A stretch of DNA of 64,000 bases. Origin: Coleophoma eucalyptorum. Its lineage: Eukaryota > Ascomycota > Leotiomycetes > Helotiales > Dermateaceae. The translations under genes and the position numbers were made by a program. Numbering within the stretch: the stretch's first letter is position 1; every line of letters starts with the position of its first letter. Positions 32,497-43,994 of this stretch are shown piece after piece. The stretch covers positions 806,001-870,000 of the forward strand of contig JALRME010000005.1 in assembly GCA_026120035.1 (NCBI GenBank). Reading direction: 5' to 3'. Under the pieces are notes generated by a model. That model was not told the origin of the DNA. It ran no database searches and was given only the letters and a program-made list of their open reading frames with translations.

Positions 32497-32790
32497 ATGT
32501 CTCGCGAAGCATACACTGTCCCAACCACTGCGCCAAATCTTGGTCGCGACCAGTCTTTCAGCTCTGAGGGCCCTGCCGTAAACTACCTCTGTGGCGACTG
32601 TAACTCAAAGGTCGCGCTCAAGAAGGGAGATCCTATCCGTTGCAAAGAGTGTGGGCACCGTGTCTTGTACAAAGAACGGACTAAGAGGTGAGTTCTATTT
32701 CTTTACAGCTCAACCGATAGCTCTTGCCCTTGTATTTAGGATTTTGGCTGATTGCTTTTTGATAGAATGGTGCAGTTTGAGGCGAGATGA
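32497..32790 (+). CDS. RPC10: RNA polymerase I/II/III shared subunit ABC10-alpha (Rpb12)
   Basis: A zinc-binding subunit common to all three nuclear RNA polymerases. Exons are 32497-32687 and 32766-32790 (71 residues). The zinc ribbon is complete: YLCGDC, then 13 residues, then CKECGH. It is followed by RVLYKERTKRMVQFEAR, the near-invariant C-terminus, whose last eight residues come from a 25-nt final exon. Exact family length and end confirm the splice. The first 25 residues are a fungal N-terminal extension. Confidence 0.95.
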
Positions 32791-33120
32791 TAGGGATGGA
32801 TTGGCTTAGAAGAAGTAGCAAGGGGACTTTTTGAAGGATGTCGGAAATGGTTCGGGGCACAGCATATGGAGTTTGGTGTTTTTGGGAAAGAAATGCGCGA
32901 GAAGCGAACACAGAGAAGTGCGAATTTTACCACAGCATCAAGTCGAAATCAAGGACTGAACTGGAAATTGGTTAGAGATCAAAAGCCTATCCATAAAAAC
33001 TCTTTAAACAAGATTCTTCCTATGATCTGGTATCAAAAGATGCGCCATGCCATGCCTACCCGCCCTTATAAACGCCTCCTGATACACCTCATTCAACTTC
33101 TAGTGATTTTACCCATGTTT
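32791..33120. other. Convergent 3' region
   Basis: It lies between the ends of the polymerase subunit gene and the minus-strand GPN GTPase gene. No independent gene was seen; frames here are shadows. Confidence 0.6.
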
Positions 33121-34357
33121 CTACATGTTCATTTGACTAGTTCGAAGATACCTTGTGAAGCTATTATCATCGGCGTCTGCTGCGTTCTTTGCGCCACCAG
33201 ACTCGGTCAGTGCTTGCTTATACCTTTGACTTAAAGCATGTTCGGTATCGTCGCCTTCTTCGCCAGCCTCCTCGTCTGTATCGTCCTCCATGTCGCTCAG
33301 AGTATCCATATCGTCTTTGGGATCGACCTTTGGTTTAGGTCGTGAAGATGGCTCGCCAGACACAGCCATATCCTTCATGAGCTTGCCCAATTCTTTTTCT
33401 CTGTTCTCTTTCTTTTCCTCCTCTCTTTGCTTCTTCCGTCGCTCAAGCTCGGGTTTGTAATCGCGCTCGAATTCTTGCGCTTTCTCCGCAACTGCCTCAA
33501 AGAACTCATCGATACCAGCTCCAGTCATTGCACTCACACCAACCATGCTCATATGACTATAAAACTCTTCCAGCATCAGACTCATGCTATTCAGCAGCGA
33601 ACCCATATACCCACTTCCTCCACCCATTCCACTCGCAGCTCCTTCCATACCACCAAAACTTCCGGCTTCCTCTTCTTCTCTCAGTGCAGCTTGGAATGAC
33701 TCAAAGTCTGTCATCCACTCCTTCGCAAATTCGGCATCTTTGACATCCGTTTTATTCATAACCAAGATCATGGGGAGCTTCGTCTTGTAGAGTATTGAAC
33801 AAGCATAGAGCATGTTACTCATGAATGTGCTTGTAGACGAAGTCCGTGGTGTATCGATAATGTAGGCAATGACGGTAGGGAAAGTAGAGGCAAGAGAGTC
33901 AAGCAGGATACTACCAGATGCACTCCAAACGAACACTTCGATTTGTCCTGGTGTATCTACTAGGATATGCTTGATCGGCTGAGCATTGGGTTTCGCAGGA
34001 TCCGGGGTTGTTCGCTTTTCTAGAAGATTCAAAATCTGATCTATCTTCGTAGCAAACAGGTTCAGCGAAGTGAGAATACCTCCATTGGGTCCTATATATC
34101 CATTAGTACACGCAGAGAGATTTCTAGAAGATATATCTACCAAGATTATAACTCTTCATCACTTCTTTATAATTCACCGAGTCTCGAATATCGATATTGC
34201 TATCAAACGGGACATTCCGAACCGCTGGGTCGAGGTTGATAACGTATGGGGGTTCTTTCTTGCCATGTAGATGTGCGTTTATCCTCTGCATGAAGGTCGT
34301 TTTGCCAGAACCAGCCATACCTACGCAGACAACGGCCACTGGAGTTTGAGTCGCCAT
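33121..34357 (-). CDS. NPA3: GPN-loop GTPase Gpn1 (Npa3)
   Basis: An essential GTPase needed for assembly and nuclear import of RNA polymerase II. Exons are 34357-34141 and 34091-33121 (395 residues). The P-loop reads GMAGSGKTT at about residues 13-21. The diagnostic GPN motif is formed across the intron (YNL/GPNGG). [16 protein letters not shown] is the switch-II region and NKTD the guanine-specificity motif. A long charged, coiled C-terminal tail (residues 255-395) is typical of Gpn1 rather than Gpn2/3. It shares a 181-bp divergent promoter with Cwf19. Confidence 0.95.
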
Positions 34358-34538
34358 AGTCGAGAATATTTACTTGGACTTTAGAGATGGTTTGTATGTT
34401 CGGAATAGAGGGGCGAGGCGCGAGATAAATTTTGGCTGCGAGGCTCGCGAGATGGAAAAAAGGCTGACGGCCTAATCCTTTCCCGAGCCTTGAGTCGGAC
34501 CCTTGGATTCAGTGGTGCCATACGTCAACCAACACAAA

Positions 34539-36545
34539 ATGGATGGACTCGACGAGTTCGAAAAGACTCTTGCGGCAGAGAAGGCTTTGCGGGAGAAGAG
34601 CGAGAAGGATAAGGATCGTAAACACAAGCACCGGCATCGGCATCATAGGTCACGACGTGACGGAGATGAGCGAGAGTATCACCACGACGGCCATCGAGAC
34701 AAACGGTCGAGGCATTTTAGAGACGATGAAGACGACGATCGAAGAAGTCATAAGCATGCAAAGCTATTAGATCCAAAGGAAGACCTTCCAATCTCTGACA
34801 AGGAGGCAGCTCCAAGTCCTGCCCCCATTCGCGATTCTTGGATGACGGAACCATCTGCATTGGATATCGACTATACACAGAAGGGAGTCAAGAAAGAGAA
34901 ACCAAGTCCACCGAAAAAGGCAGATTATGATTTGAAGATCCACAAGAATGAGCTCAATGCTCACTTGCAAGACCTCGCAGATGGGAAGAAGCTCGAAGAC
35001 ATCTCAGATGGCGAGCACGCTGAAGAAATATCTTATACCTTTGGAGATTCAGGGTCACAGTGGCGAATGACGAAGTTGAAAGCTGTTTACAAGCAAGCGG
35101 AGCAGAGTGGCAAGCCTGTTGAGGAAGTTGCTATTCAACGATTTGGAACCCTAAGGGAGTTCGATGATGCTCGAGAGGAGGAAATTGAGATGGATCGTCG
35201 TAAGTTATATGGTAAAGGCTATATTGGAAAGGAAAAACCATGTGGAGAGCTGTTCCAAGCCAGGAAGTCGGACCTGGACATACAAAAAAATCATGAGCAC
35301 GCACCTGAGAGCATGCCCAAGTTACCCCAAGGACTGGTTATACATGGGGAACCTGCACGTACAGCTGCAATTGATCAGACAGGATTGAATAGGCTAAAGG
35401 CACAGCTAATGAAAGCGAAGCTCAGAGGATCATCGGACGTACTAAGACTTGAGGCCGAATATGAGAAAGCTGCTGCTGGCTTTGTGCCTTCAACCCAACC
35501 GAATATGGTGATACTTGGCGCCATGGAAAATCGCCTGCTCGCGGGTACTCGTGGCGAGGTGAAGGCCATTGATAACAAGCGAGGACGAGAACGTGGATTG
35601 GTAGATGAAAACGAGGATATGAGCATCGAAGATATGGTTCGTGAGGAGAGGAGGACCAGAGGTCAAGCAGGAGGAGAAGCAATGAGAGCTGCTGAACGAA
35701 TTGCCAAAGATGGGAAGTTTGATAACGATCTGGATTATATGGACGACAATGCCAATAAACTAGCCAAGCGAGTACAAAAGTCAGAAATCAACCTCAAGAA
35801 CGCGGCAGTCAGCGACTTCCAAAAGATGAACCGAATTCTCGATAATTGTCAGCTTTGTCATCACGAAGAGAAAAATGAGCCCCCTATAGCCCCTTTGATC
35901 TCGTTGGCGACACGAGTGTATCTTACCCTTCCAACGGAACCCGAGCTCAGCGAAGGTGGTGCAGTTATAGTGCCAATCCAACACCGAAAGAATCTTCTTG
36001 AATGCGACGACGATGAGTGGGAGGAGATCAGAAATTTCATGAAGAGTTTGACACGGATGTATCATGATCAGGGCAGAGATGTAGTGTTCTATGAAAACGC
36101 CGCAGCTCCTCATCGGAAAATGCATGCGGCTATGCAAGTTGTGCCATTGCCCTACAGCTTGGGAGAAACTGCACCAGCGTTTTTCAGAGAAGCCATCTTG
36201 TCCTCTGATGAGGAATGGACGCAGCATAAAAAACTCCTCGATACTGCTGCGAAGGCCCGAGATGGGTTGGGGAAATCTGCTTTTCGACGAACCCTCGCCA
36301 AAGAGATGCCATACTTTCACGCTTGGTTTACTCTTGATGGCGGACTGGGTCATATCGTGGAAGACTCAAATAGATGGCCGAAAGGAGATCTTTTTGCGCG
36401 AGAAATAATTGGTGGTATGCTGGACGTCGAACCTGACGTGATAAAGCGACAAGGGCGCTGGCATCGAGGCGCGGATAAGCGGCTAGAGGGGTTCAGGAAA
36501 CGATGGCGAAAGTTCGATTGGACTCGTGTACTCACCGATGGGTGA
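34539..36545 (+). CDS. Cwf19-like splicing/debranching factor
   Basis: Cwf19/Drn1 family proteins associate with the late spliceosome and assist lariat debranching with Dbr1. An intronless gene of 668 residues. The start was set at the ATG 34539; the open frame extends upstream only from a TTG. The N-terminal 100 residues are His/Arg/Asp-rich (KHKHRHRHHRSRR), as in splicing factors. The C-terminal CwfJ domains 1 and 2 (about 440-668) are clear: NCQLCHHEE, the HIT-like RKMHAAMQVVPLP, EMPYFHAWFTLDGGLGHIVED and a final WRKFDWT. It is divergent with Gpn1. Confidence 0.93.
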   Translation: MDGLDEFEKTLAAEKALREKSEKDKDRKHKHRHRHHRSRRDGDEREYHHDGHRDKRSRHFRDDEDDDRRSHKHAKLLDPKEDLPISDKEAAPSPAPIRDSWMTEPSALDIDYTQKGVKKEKPSPPKKADYDLKIHKNELNAHLQDLADGKKLEDISDGEHAEEISYTFGDSGSQWRMTKLKAVYKQAEQSGKPVEEVAIQRFGTLREFDDAREEEIEMDRRKLYGKGYIGKEKPCGELFQARKSDLDIQKNHEHAPESMPKLPQGLVIHGEPARTAAIDQTGLNRLKAQLMKAKLRGSSDVLRLEAEYEKAAAGFVPSTQPNMVILGAMENRLLAGTRGEVKAIDNKRGRERGLVDENEDMSIEDMVREERRTRGQAGGEAMRAAERIAKDGKFDNDLDYMDDNANKLAKRVQKSEINLKNAAVSDFQKMNRILDNCQLCHHEEKNEPPIAPLISLATRVYLTLPTEPELSEGGAVIVPIQHRKNLLECDDDEWEEIRNFMKSLTRMYHDQGRDVVFYENAAAPHRKMHAAMQVVPLPYSLGETAPAFFREAILSSDEEWTQHKKLLDTAAKARDGLGKSAFRRTLAKEMPYFHAWFTLDGGLGHIVEDSNRWPKGDLFAREIIGGMLDVEPDVIKRQGRWHRGADKRLEGFRKRWRKFDWTRVLTDG

Positions 36546-37796
36546 ATTGGGCAATGAGTTCGTGTACAGAATGGGAAAGTCACTACGGTCTAGCCATCCT
36601 AAGCTGACCGTAATGGTAAAATAGGAATTTCGATCAAGAAGGCATTCTGGTTCGGAGGTGAAATACAACAGAATACATGTGCGTGAGAGATTTAGTAGTT
36701 AGCTAGACGCTATTAATGATATGATTCTATGTTATTAATGTAGCATTAGTACAATGGAATTAACTTATGGGGGTAGCGACCTACTGATCAATGTGGAGAT
36801 CCGGCTTCCTAATATGTACTAAGACCTATTCGATTGATAACTTCCAGTGTGGTTTGCCCTCATAACAACTTGTGTCTCACAGACACTAGCCACAGCTTAC
36901 GGACTATTTGGTGCGTATCATATGGGCCAGCAATGCCGCAGTATTTAGATGCATCTAGTTGTTATATTACAGTTCTTGGAGCAAATATTAGGGGTTAAGA
37001 ACTGCAGCACTAGGATTTTCCACACGTGTATAGTGAGTGGTCAGTGACGCAGAAGGGTCCTGCCCATATGATATAACCCCTGCTTTGAGGTCAGAAGATC
37101 ATCATGCAGCAATTAATCTAGACGTTGGACTGAGGATAGCAGTGCGAGAGCCTATTATCAGCAAGTCAGGAAGACATTGTCCCCCAAATAGCATCTCAAT
37201 AAGTGTCACTACAGGATATCTGCTGGTCACGGCGGAGAAGATCACCGAATCGAGACTAAAAACTATCACCGAAGACACGAGGCTCTTGATTGAGAGTCGC
37301 GAATCTTATAAATTTTTTGTTCCAGCTGCTGAGGATAGTGATAACCTAGCGTGAGACGGGACACTGAAGTCTGAGACTTCCAGTAAGAAGTATCTCGTGC
37401 GAAAGGTCAAAATGAAAGAGAAAAAAAAGTAAAAAATACTAGATTTTGGTCAAATTGACTGGATGCGAGGTGTGAGAGTACGTCCAAGATTATAAGCACG
37501 CAAAGATATTATTTATTAAAGTAGATTCCTACGTGCAAGATGTATAGTTGTCTAGCACAAGCTAATCCTTAGTATTAAGCCTGCAAAGGCTCCCGGATAG
37601 TTGATCGACCAAACTTAAAGACCACTAATTGTCTACAAAGAATTTACGAGGCAAACCTATGTTAAGTAGCAATAATGACCCCCACTGTCGTTTAGAAAGC
37701 AGATATCAATTGGTGGTTTTATGTAAGTCGAGAGTAAGAATGTTGTAGTCACCGGGCAATTTTTCGCAATTCGCAGAGCTGTCTTGGCTACCTAGC

Positions 37797-37828
<32 letters not shown>

Positions 37829-38888
37829 AGGTGAATTGGTTTGGGTCGGTTTGGGTTGGTTTGAGCAACGCATTATCATCAATGCCACTGTAGATCCGAG
37901 AGGTTGCTCCTTTCTTTTCCGCCTGTCCCGGCGCTGTTTCGGAACTCCTGGCACTGGACTTTCCTCTTTCTGCTGTCCAGGCAGGGCGCTTGGGCGATCT
38001 GGCCTTCCTTTGATGGTGCTTCAGTTTGGAATCGAACCTATCCAAATATAAAGAATTTATGAGATAAAGATGGCCCCTAAATGGACAGGCCTATTGAGCA
38101 GACAGAAGCCTAGTAATTTTGATATTTCCGTGCTTTACAAAGAAGGCCACCATAATTAGAGTATTCATTCAACCCGTCAAAGCCTTAGACTCAAAGTCTC
38201 TCTGGCCAATCTCTGGGCAAGATACATAGACCATTAGTCTAAGTGGACAGCCTCCTTCTGAGGAGGGGCCCATCTCTATCTACACGGGAAGAAAATAGCC
38301 CCACGCCAAAAGATACCTCCCTACTCATACCATCCATCCATCCATCTCATCTCGGCTGCAGTGCTGCGTCTAGGTACTCGCGGAAGTCTCGCCTGTAAAC
38401 GAACTTCGGGAAGGCAATGGCGTATGGAAGCTCGTCAAGAACAGTTCTATCGCTAAAAACATAGGCTGCCAGTGGTGGTCTCTCTGAAGCTCAAAAAGCG
38501 ACCATTATTATCTCACGGTGGTGAAGCTTCACTCCGTCGACCTTAGAATGCCACTACATAAAGTGTGTGAGGATCGTGCTCTAATACGAGACTGCGTATC
38601 TCTATCAAAGGGGCGCTAGTCAAATTTGCACTGTGGCCTGAGGCTTCACGAAAGGAACACCCCAAAAGACCACCTCCCGACACTGAAATCATACTTGCAT
38701 CGACCTAACACTTCGCGTACGAATTCGGTTCGGTAAAGGTGTAGCCATCCTTCAAGGACGGTCTCTGTGTGTATATCGAAGCATTCTTGTCGTCCCTCAA
38801 TTGCTGTACATCCTCTTCTTCGCGCGCGCGCGTGGGTGTGGCCTTTGTTTTGCTCCACGCCTGTCACCAGCCTCCTCGTGATTCCGCG
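36546..38888. other. Long intergenic region, 2.3 kb
   Basis: No gene is supported. A plus-strand frame at 37037-37354 begins at a non-ATG codon and matches nothing I know. A CA microsatellite is listed separately. The last 600 bp, with pyrimidine-rich patches and ATCC repeats near 38330, are probably the long promoter and leader of the Zn2Cys6 regulator gene. Confidence 0.5.
37799..37827. repeat. CA dinucleotide microsatellite
   Basis: About 14 perfect CA units. It is followed by a GGTTTGGGT-type near-repeat at about 37840-37862. It lies in non-coding sequence. Confidence 0.97.
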
Positions 38889-41112
38889 ATGTCCGCCCAG
38901 CACAATCGGAACTCTCCCCATCTCTCGAACCATCTACACAACGGCTCAAACCCCCCATCACCATCGATGTCGAACGCTCAGCAGCAAGGAGGACAGTCGC
39001 GTCAAGGTGTGAGCTATCCAAGTCCGACGTCGTACCCGTCGCCCTCTATGTCGAACGCTCAGTACAACTATCCTCCCCCGAACAGTCAGCAGAACGAGCC
39101 ATATCGCGCCAGCCCAACTGGCAGCAACGGTTCAATGTCTCTGCCCAGCATGCGGTCTCTGGATCCTCTTCAACAACAACAGCAGCAACAAGTTCAGCAC
39201 CATATGGGCTCACCGTTGCCTCCTCCTGTCGCGCAAATGGGCGGCGGGCCTTACTACCAAGGCGGACAACTCCCTCACCCAGGGCATGTCTACCCAAATG
39301 TCACATCGGATCCAAATGGTCAGAACATGCGATACGCATTACCAGTCACTGAGTCTCGCGTCATGAGCGGCGGCAGACACAAGAAGGTACAGCGTCGCAA
39401 AATTCACGATCTCCCTTGCATTTTGCTAACTGGCCTTTTCGTACAGGAGATCAAGCGTAGAACTAAGACGGGATGTCTAACGTGTCGAAAGCGTAGAATA
39501 AAGGTTAGTCGCGATGTGCCAGTGTATATTTCCGTTGCCTCGTCGCATGCAGATGTTGTTGTTTTCCAAAGATGAGGTTGCGACTTTTCGCGATGGACTC
39601 TTCTTCGTCTATTCAAGCGAATTCACCTAAACACGCGAAGGCACATGGTTGCAGATACCTAGCTTGCCGTCGGCTATTTTGCATACATACCTACATCCTC
39701 ATCATCTCGCGTCTTCAAGAAGCACCTACTAACAAGTCTGACAGTGTGACGAAGGACATCCAGCTTGCCGTAACTGCCAAAAGTCGAAACGGGAGTGTTT
39801 GGGATACGACCCGATCTTCAAGAACAACCCAGGCCCTCAGACAATCCAACCAGCTCCCAGCGCTGCTCCCCAGCAACCAACCCAAACCGTAACTTCTGGT
39901 GCTAATCCATACGGACAACAACCTCCCATGGCTGGCTACGGAGCCCCTCCACCAAACATGGCTTATGATCCTGCCCTCACTGGCGGTGTCAGTTCACCAA
40001 GCGCGGCTGCACCACAATACGACTATGCTTCTGCTATCGATCCTGCACTTGAGGCTGCAGCACCACCTCCAACCGCACTATCTGCAAACCAATTCGCACA
40101 ACCAACTCTAGGTAAGCTAGTCACCTTTGCGAGCCTCACCGGGGGGATGTCAAGTGCATACCCATGCTCCATTTCGTCAGACACACTCCGTTTGAGAGGT
40201 GGCGCATCAGCTTTTGAATCCCCTTCTGTTGCAACTCCACAAGAACACATGACTTACACGACTTCTTCAGCAAAGAGATGGTCTATTGACGAGCTTCTGG
40301 CTCTTGGAGGCGCTCCCCCTGCTTCTCTCAACACTGAAGCCTCCCAATCTCCAGATGTCATCGAAGAGGCCAAGCATCTCTACTACAGTATCTATTCTCC
40401 AGGCCTTGAGAGCTTCCTTGAATCAAAATGGTTTCAACTTAAGGGTGCTGCTCAGCTTCTTATCGATGGTTCTGTCATTGATAAGTTCAATGCTCTTCTC
40501 CAACAGTTTGCTAAGACCAACCAAAACGATCCTACGGAAATGATTTACACTGGCAGCGTTGAGGCTAGAGTTATCTGGGCCCTAGCTTACATGGTCAAGG
40601 CTCCTGCCGAGGCCGCTGTCAAGGCTGACCCAAAGCCAGATGTCCCCGCTGCTGATGACCCTGTTGAAGCGTCACTGCGCCTTGATGTCTTCCAAGCCCT
40701 TCTGACCGGAAATGTTGCACCAGGCAATGCACTCACAAAGCCTGTTCAGACCGGCGATTCTATCCGCCAACGAGAGATGGAATTCTGGTACGCGCTTGGT
40801 GACTTTGTTGCCATCGACTACGAAACTGCTATTCATGCCAAGCAGATCGATGACACCTTGGGCAACTTGAGAAATCTTCTCGATGGTAGAGAGAACCGAG
40901 ATGTCCTTTATTCTATTGCAGTCGTTCGGGCCATTGGTCACCGTGTCTCAGAGTACACAGACAGCGATACCCCTCAGCATCTTGATGAGTCTGATAACCG
41001 TAGCAAGCTACATGTTGCAAAGAAATTTGTCGTGGACGAGGCCAACGGTGGCGGAACAACCAATGTCATCCGAAGACTGTGTGAGCTCGCAGCACGAGCT
41101 TGGCGCCGTTAG
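38889..41112 (+). CDS. Zn2Cys6 transcription factor
   Basis: A nuclear DNA-binding regulator. Exons are 38889-39386, 39447-39503, 39745-40111 and 40181-41112 (617 residues). The N-terminal 165 residues are Ser/Pro/Gln-rich with a poly-Gln run. The binuclear cluster is complete, CLTCRKRRIKCDEGHPACRN then CQKSKREC, spacing C2-6-6-2-6. It is split by the 241-bp second intron just before the third cysteine, and exon 2 is only 57 nt. A Pro/Ala-rich linker follows, then a helical domain (WSIDELLALGGAPP, EEAKHLYYSIYSPGLESFLESKWF, SVEARVIWALAYM) different from the usual fungal_trans region. The third intron (69 bp) is in frame and stop-free, so it may be retained. The regulated pathway is unknown. 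Confidence 0.88.
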
Positions 41113-41976
41113 TAAACTAATGATCGATCGCTTCTTGGTTGTCTTCTACGAATTCATTTCCTGGCGTAGCATACTGCATTAGCAATTTCCTTTCAAGGCA
41201 TTCAAAGGTTGAAAAATGGAGCAGGGGTTTACTTTTTGAAATTTCTCATCAGCATCATGGATCAGAGTGTGAACCCTGAGTTGGCCAGTCTTACTCGAGC
41301 TCGTTTAATGAGCCTCAAACTAAAGTCTTTCTCTTCATTCGAGGAGTTCCAGCGAAATCTTATGTTGTCAGATGTATGTACCATCACTTCGGGTGGAGGA
41401 CCCGTACTTGTTCTATTGTCCCTCTTGCTCCTTTTTTTGCTTTCAGGTTCTTGCACGCCGTTCGAGTCCAAGCGAAGGTGAGGATTTCTCTGGGTTGGCT
41501 TTGACAACATTGTAGCTAGTCTAGTCCCAGTCTCATCGTCTTCATCGTCGTCGCTTAGAGTGGTGGGAGAAGGACGTGCTCTTCAGAAAACGCGTACACA
41601 AAAAACAGGTTAGCAAGAATAACACACTCAAGTGTAAACTAAGTTCGTCTATTCTTCCTTTCATTTACATAGAATTCTCATCGTCGTAGAGCAAATGGAA
41701 TGGCATTACAGCTTATTGGGGAAGTGTTCTTTAGAAATCCTCTCGGAAATGTAGCCCCAGTGAGATTCTTACCTTCAACGCCCCAAATTATTTCTACTCA
41801 CAACATTTAATAATCTTCAAATTCATACATAAGCAAGTCTAAATTAAGTGTTTAATGAACAAGACCTATGACTTCAACTTACTGATTAAATAATAAGCTC
41901 GTCACCAACCAAAATCGATTCTATCCTATTCCTCTAGTGCCCTCTTATCTAGCAATACACCCTTCCCACTGACCCC
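41113..41976. other. Intergenic, convergent 3' ends
   Basis: It lies between the regulator gene and the dehydrogenase gene. One plus-strand frame (41209-41481) with a hydrophobic run is not supported by similarity. No RNA gene was recognised. Confidence 0.55.
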
Positions 41977-43285
41977 TCACATGTTCTTCTGCTCAGGGAC
42001 GATACTCTTCAAAACCCCCTTCTCCAACGCACTCTTCACATTCTCGATACACCACTCCTCCATCTTCGTTTGCGTCTCCACAGTCCAGGTTCCCATATGC
42101 GGCACGAGCATGACGTTTGGATTTGCAACAAGCCCGGGGTGGACCTTGGGCTCCTCCTCAAAGACATCAAGTCCACACGACCACACTTGTCCCGATTCTA
42201 AAGCCTTCACCAATGCATCTTCATCCATGACTGCACCTCGTGCTGTATTGACGATTACTACACCTTTCTTCATCTTGCTGAATTCTGCGGTACTGATTAT
42301 ATGGCGTGTTTGTTTCTATTGGTAGTCATCAATCGCCGATCAATATGTTAGGGGTTTTAAATTGAAGACAATTGAACTTACATTGAGTGGGAGATTGAGT
42401 GATAGTACATCACTTGTTGCCAGTAACTCGTCGAAAGTAACGTACTTTGCACCTGCACTCAATTCCTCTGATAGTTGGGATCGATTGTAGTACTGTGTCG
42501 TCATACCGAACGCAGCAGCTTTCTTCATCAGGTTTCGGCCGATTCCACCCATTCCTAAAATACCAAGTACCTTTCCCTGTGGATCGTGGCCCAGTGGTGG
42601 AGGGGGCGAACCTTTCCAGTGTCCGTTTCTGAGTGCGAGCATTGCTTTCGAAGTTCGTTAATTTCATGCATTATGTCTTGATAGCGTAGGGAATCCTGGG
42701 CTTTATGCTTACACGTATTGAACCCTCTTAGTGCACCGAGGATCAGGAACATGTTCACATCCGCCGTAGCATCATCCACCGCTGTGGGAACATTGGAGAC
42801 TCGGATATTGCGTGCCGTACAGGCATGTACGTCGATTTGGTCATATCCAGCACCTGTACAAGCAAGCATGTTAGCGTTCACACACAAGACCATAAGACCA
42901 TTCACATATTTCAGTAGTCCTACCATTGTGAGCGATAAATTTCAAGCCCTTAGGCAAGATGGGTACCAATTCCTCATCAATCATGCCGGTGATGGCAACA
43001 CTAGCAAAGGTCCGGTATGCAGCAACGACATTATCGAAAGCACCGCTTTTGCACTCTTCTATGAATTCCGCGCGGGATCTTGATTTAGGCTCGATGATGT
43101 CGGCGATTGAGGAAAGGGAAGACCATGCTTCCTCCGCACTGTTTGGCAGTATGAGAACCAGTATCATGAAGTTATGATCAACAGGTCTTTGAAAGTGGGG
43201 CAGGAGCTGCGACACAGCTGTGTCCTAAGAAAAGATATACTTACTGATCAATGGTCCCCAATAGTAGGACTTGTGCTTTGGTCAT
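41977..43285 (-). CDS. D-2-hydroxyacid dehydrogenase (glyoxylate reductase-like)
   Basis: An NAD(P)H-dependent enzyme of the D-isomer-specific 2-hydroxyacid dehydrogenase family, closest in style to yeast glyoxylate reductase Gor1. Five exons on the minus strand: 43285-43245, 43138-42924, 42853-42713, 42644-42382 and 42315-41977 (332 residues). Key motifs are the Rossmann GILGMGGIGRN, the substrate arginine in NTARGAVMDE, the glutamate in FEEEP and the catalytic histidine in LVPHMGT. All splice phases agree. The exon 3/4 join (NTS/MLALRNGHW) is the least certain. Confidence 0.9.
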
Positions 43286-43994
43286 TGTAAGGATTGGGGG
43301 ACTTCTGAGTTGTCTTGTAGTGTTGGGAAAATAGGATGGATGAGGTTGTCCTTTCCCTCGAGATTGCTTGGGCAGTAACAACAATGGTGGGGTTAAAAGC
43401 CGAGAAGTGCCCCGCGATGGATAATCAGGGCTTTCGCGAGATAAACGTCCGACAGAAGCATGGATGGCAAGGTGCAGGAAGCATCATAGACCACATGAAA
43501 CCAATCGGAAGACAACTATAGAGGGAACAGATGGACTCATATGAGGTTTGATAATCTACAGCACAATAGCGACTTTTCCACTCTCCTATGGAAAGTAAAA
43601 TCAGACCGTATCAAGCCTTGTATAGAATCGGAGATAGCCGCATGAGGGGTAAATAATGTCCAGCTGGAGTTCGACGAATATCATGGCCCCTTGACTTCTA
43701 GTCTATATTACTACATCCACTAGTCAATCTGGCTGTGACTTTGTCCGCGGTGTTAGATGCCCCGAATTGTGTCGAGGTTCCGGAGGCAGGTAGCAAGCGA
43801 GAGGGACGAGAAGATTGCTTAGGTTTGAATAATTCATAGCTTGTGACCAAGGCAGAGCATGAGAATTGGATTCATCGCACATTGATCTGAGAAGGCCTTT
43901 CCCCCTAAGTTTATGCCATGGGTGATTTCTGAGAAGCCTGGAAACCTTTGCATCTTGAACTGCAGAACTTTTGGCCCTTTGATATATCCCCCGT
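43286..43994. other. Intergenic
   Basis: It lies upstream of the dehydrogenase gene and downstream of the Trp4 gene. No coding feature was seen. Confidence 0.6.

Noticed and set aside
37037..37354. 105-residue open frame as a gene
   Set aside because: Starts at a non-ATG codon, shows no family motif and stands alone in a non-coding gap.
38018..38042. Reverse-strand match to the tRNA B box (GGTTCGATTCC)
   Set aside because: The bases around it do not form a T-stem and no anticodon or acceptor stem could be drawn.
41209..41481. 90-residue plus-strand frame with a hydrophobic run
   Set aside because: It lies in the 3' region of the regulator gene, starts at a non-ATG codon and has no family resemblance.
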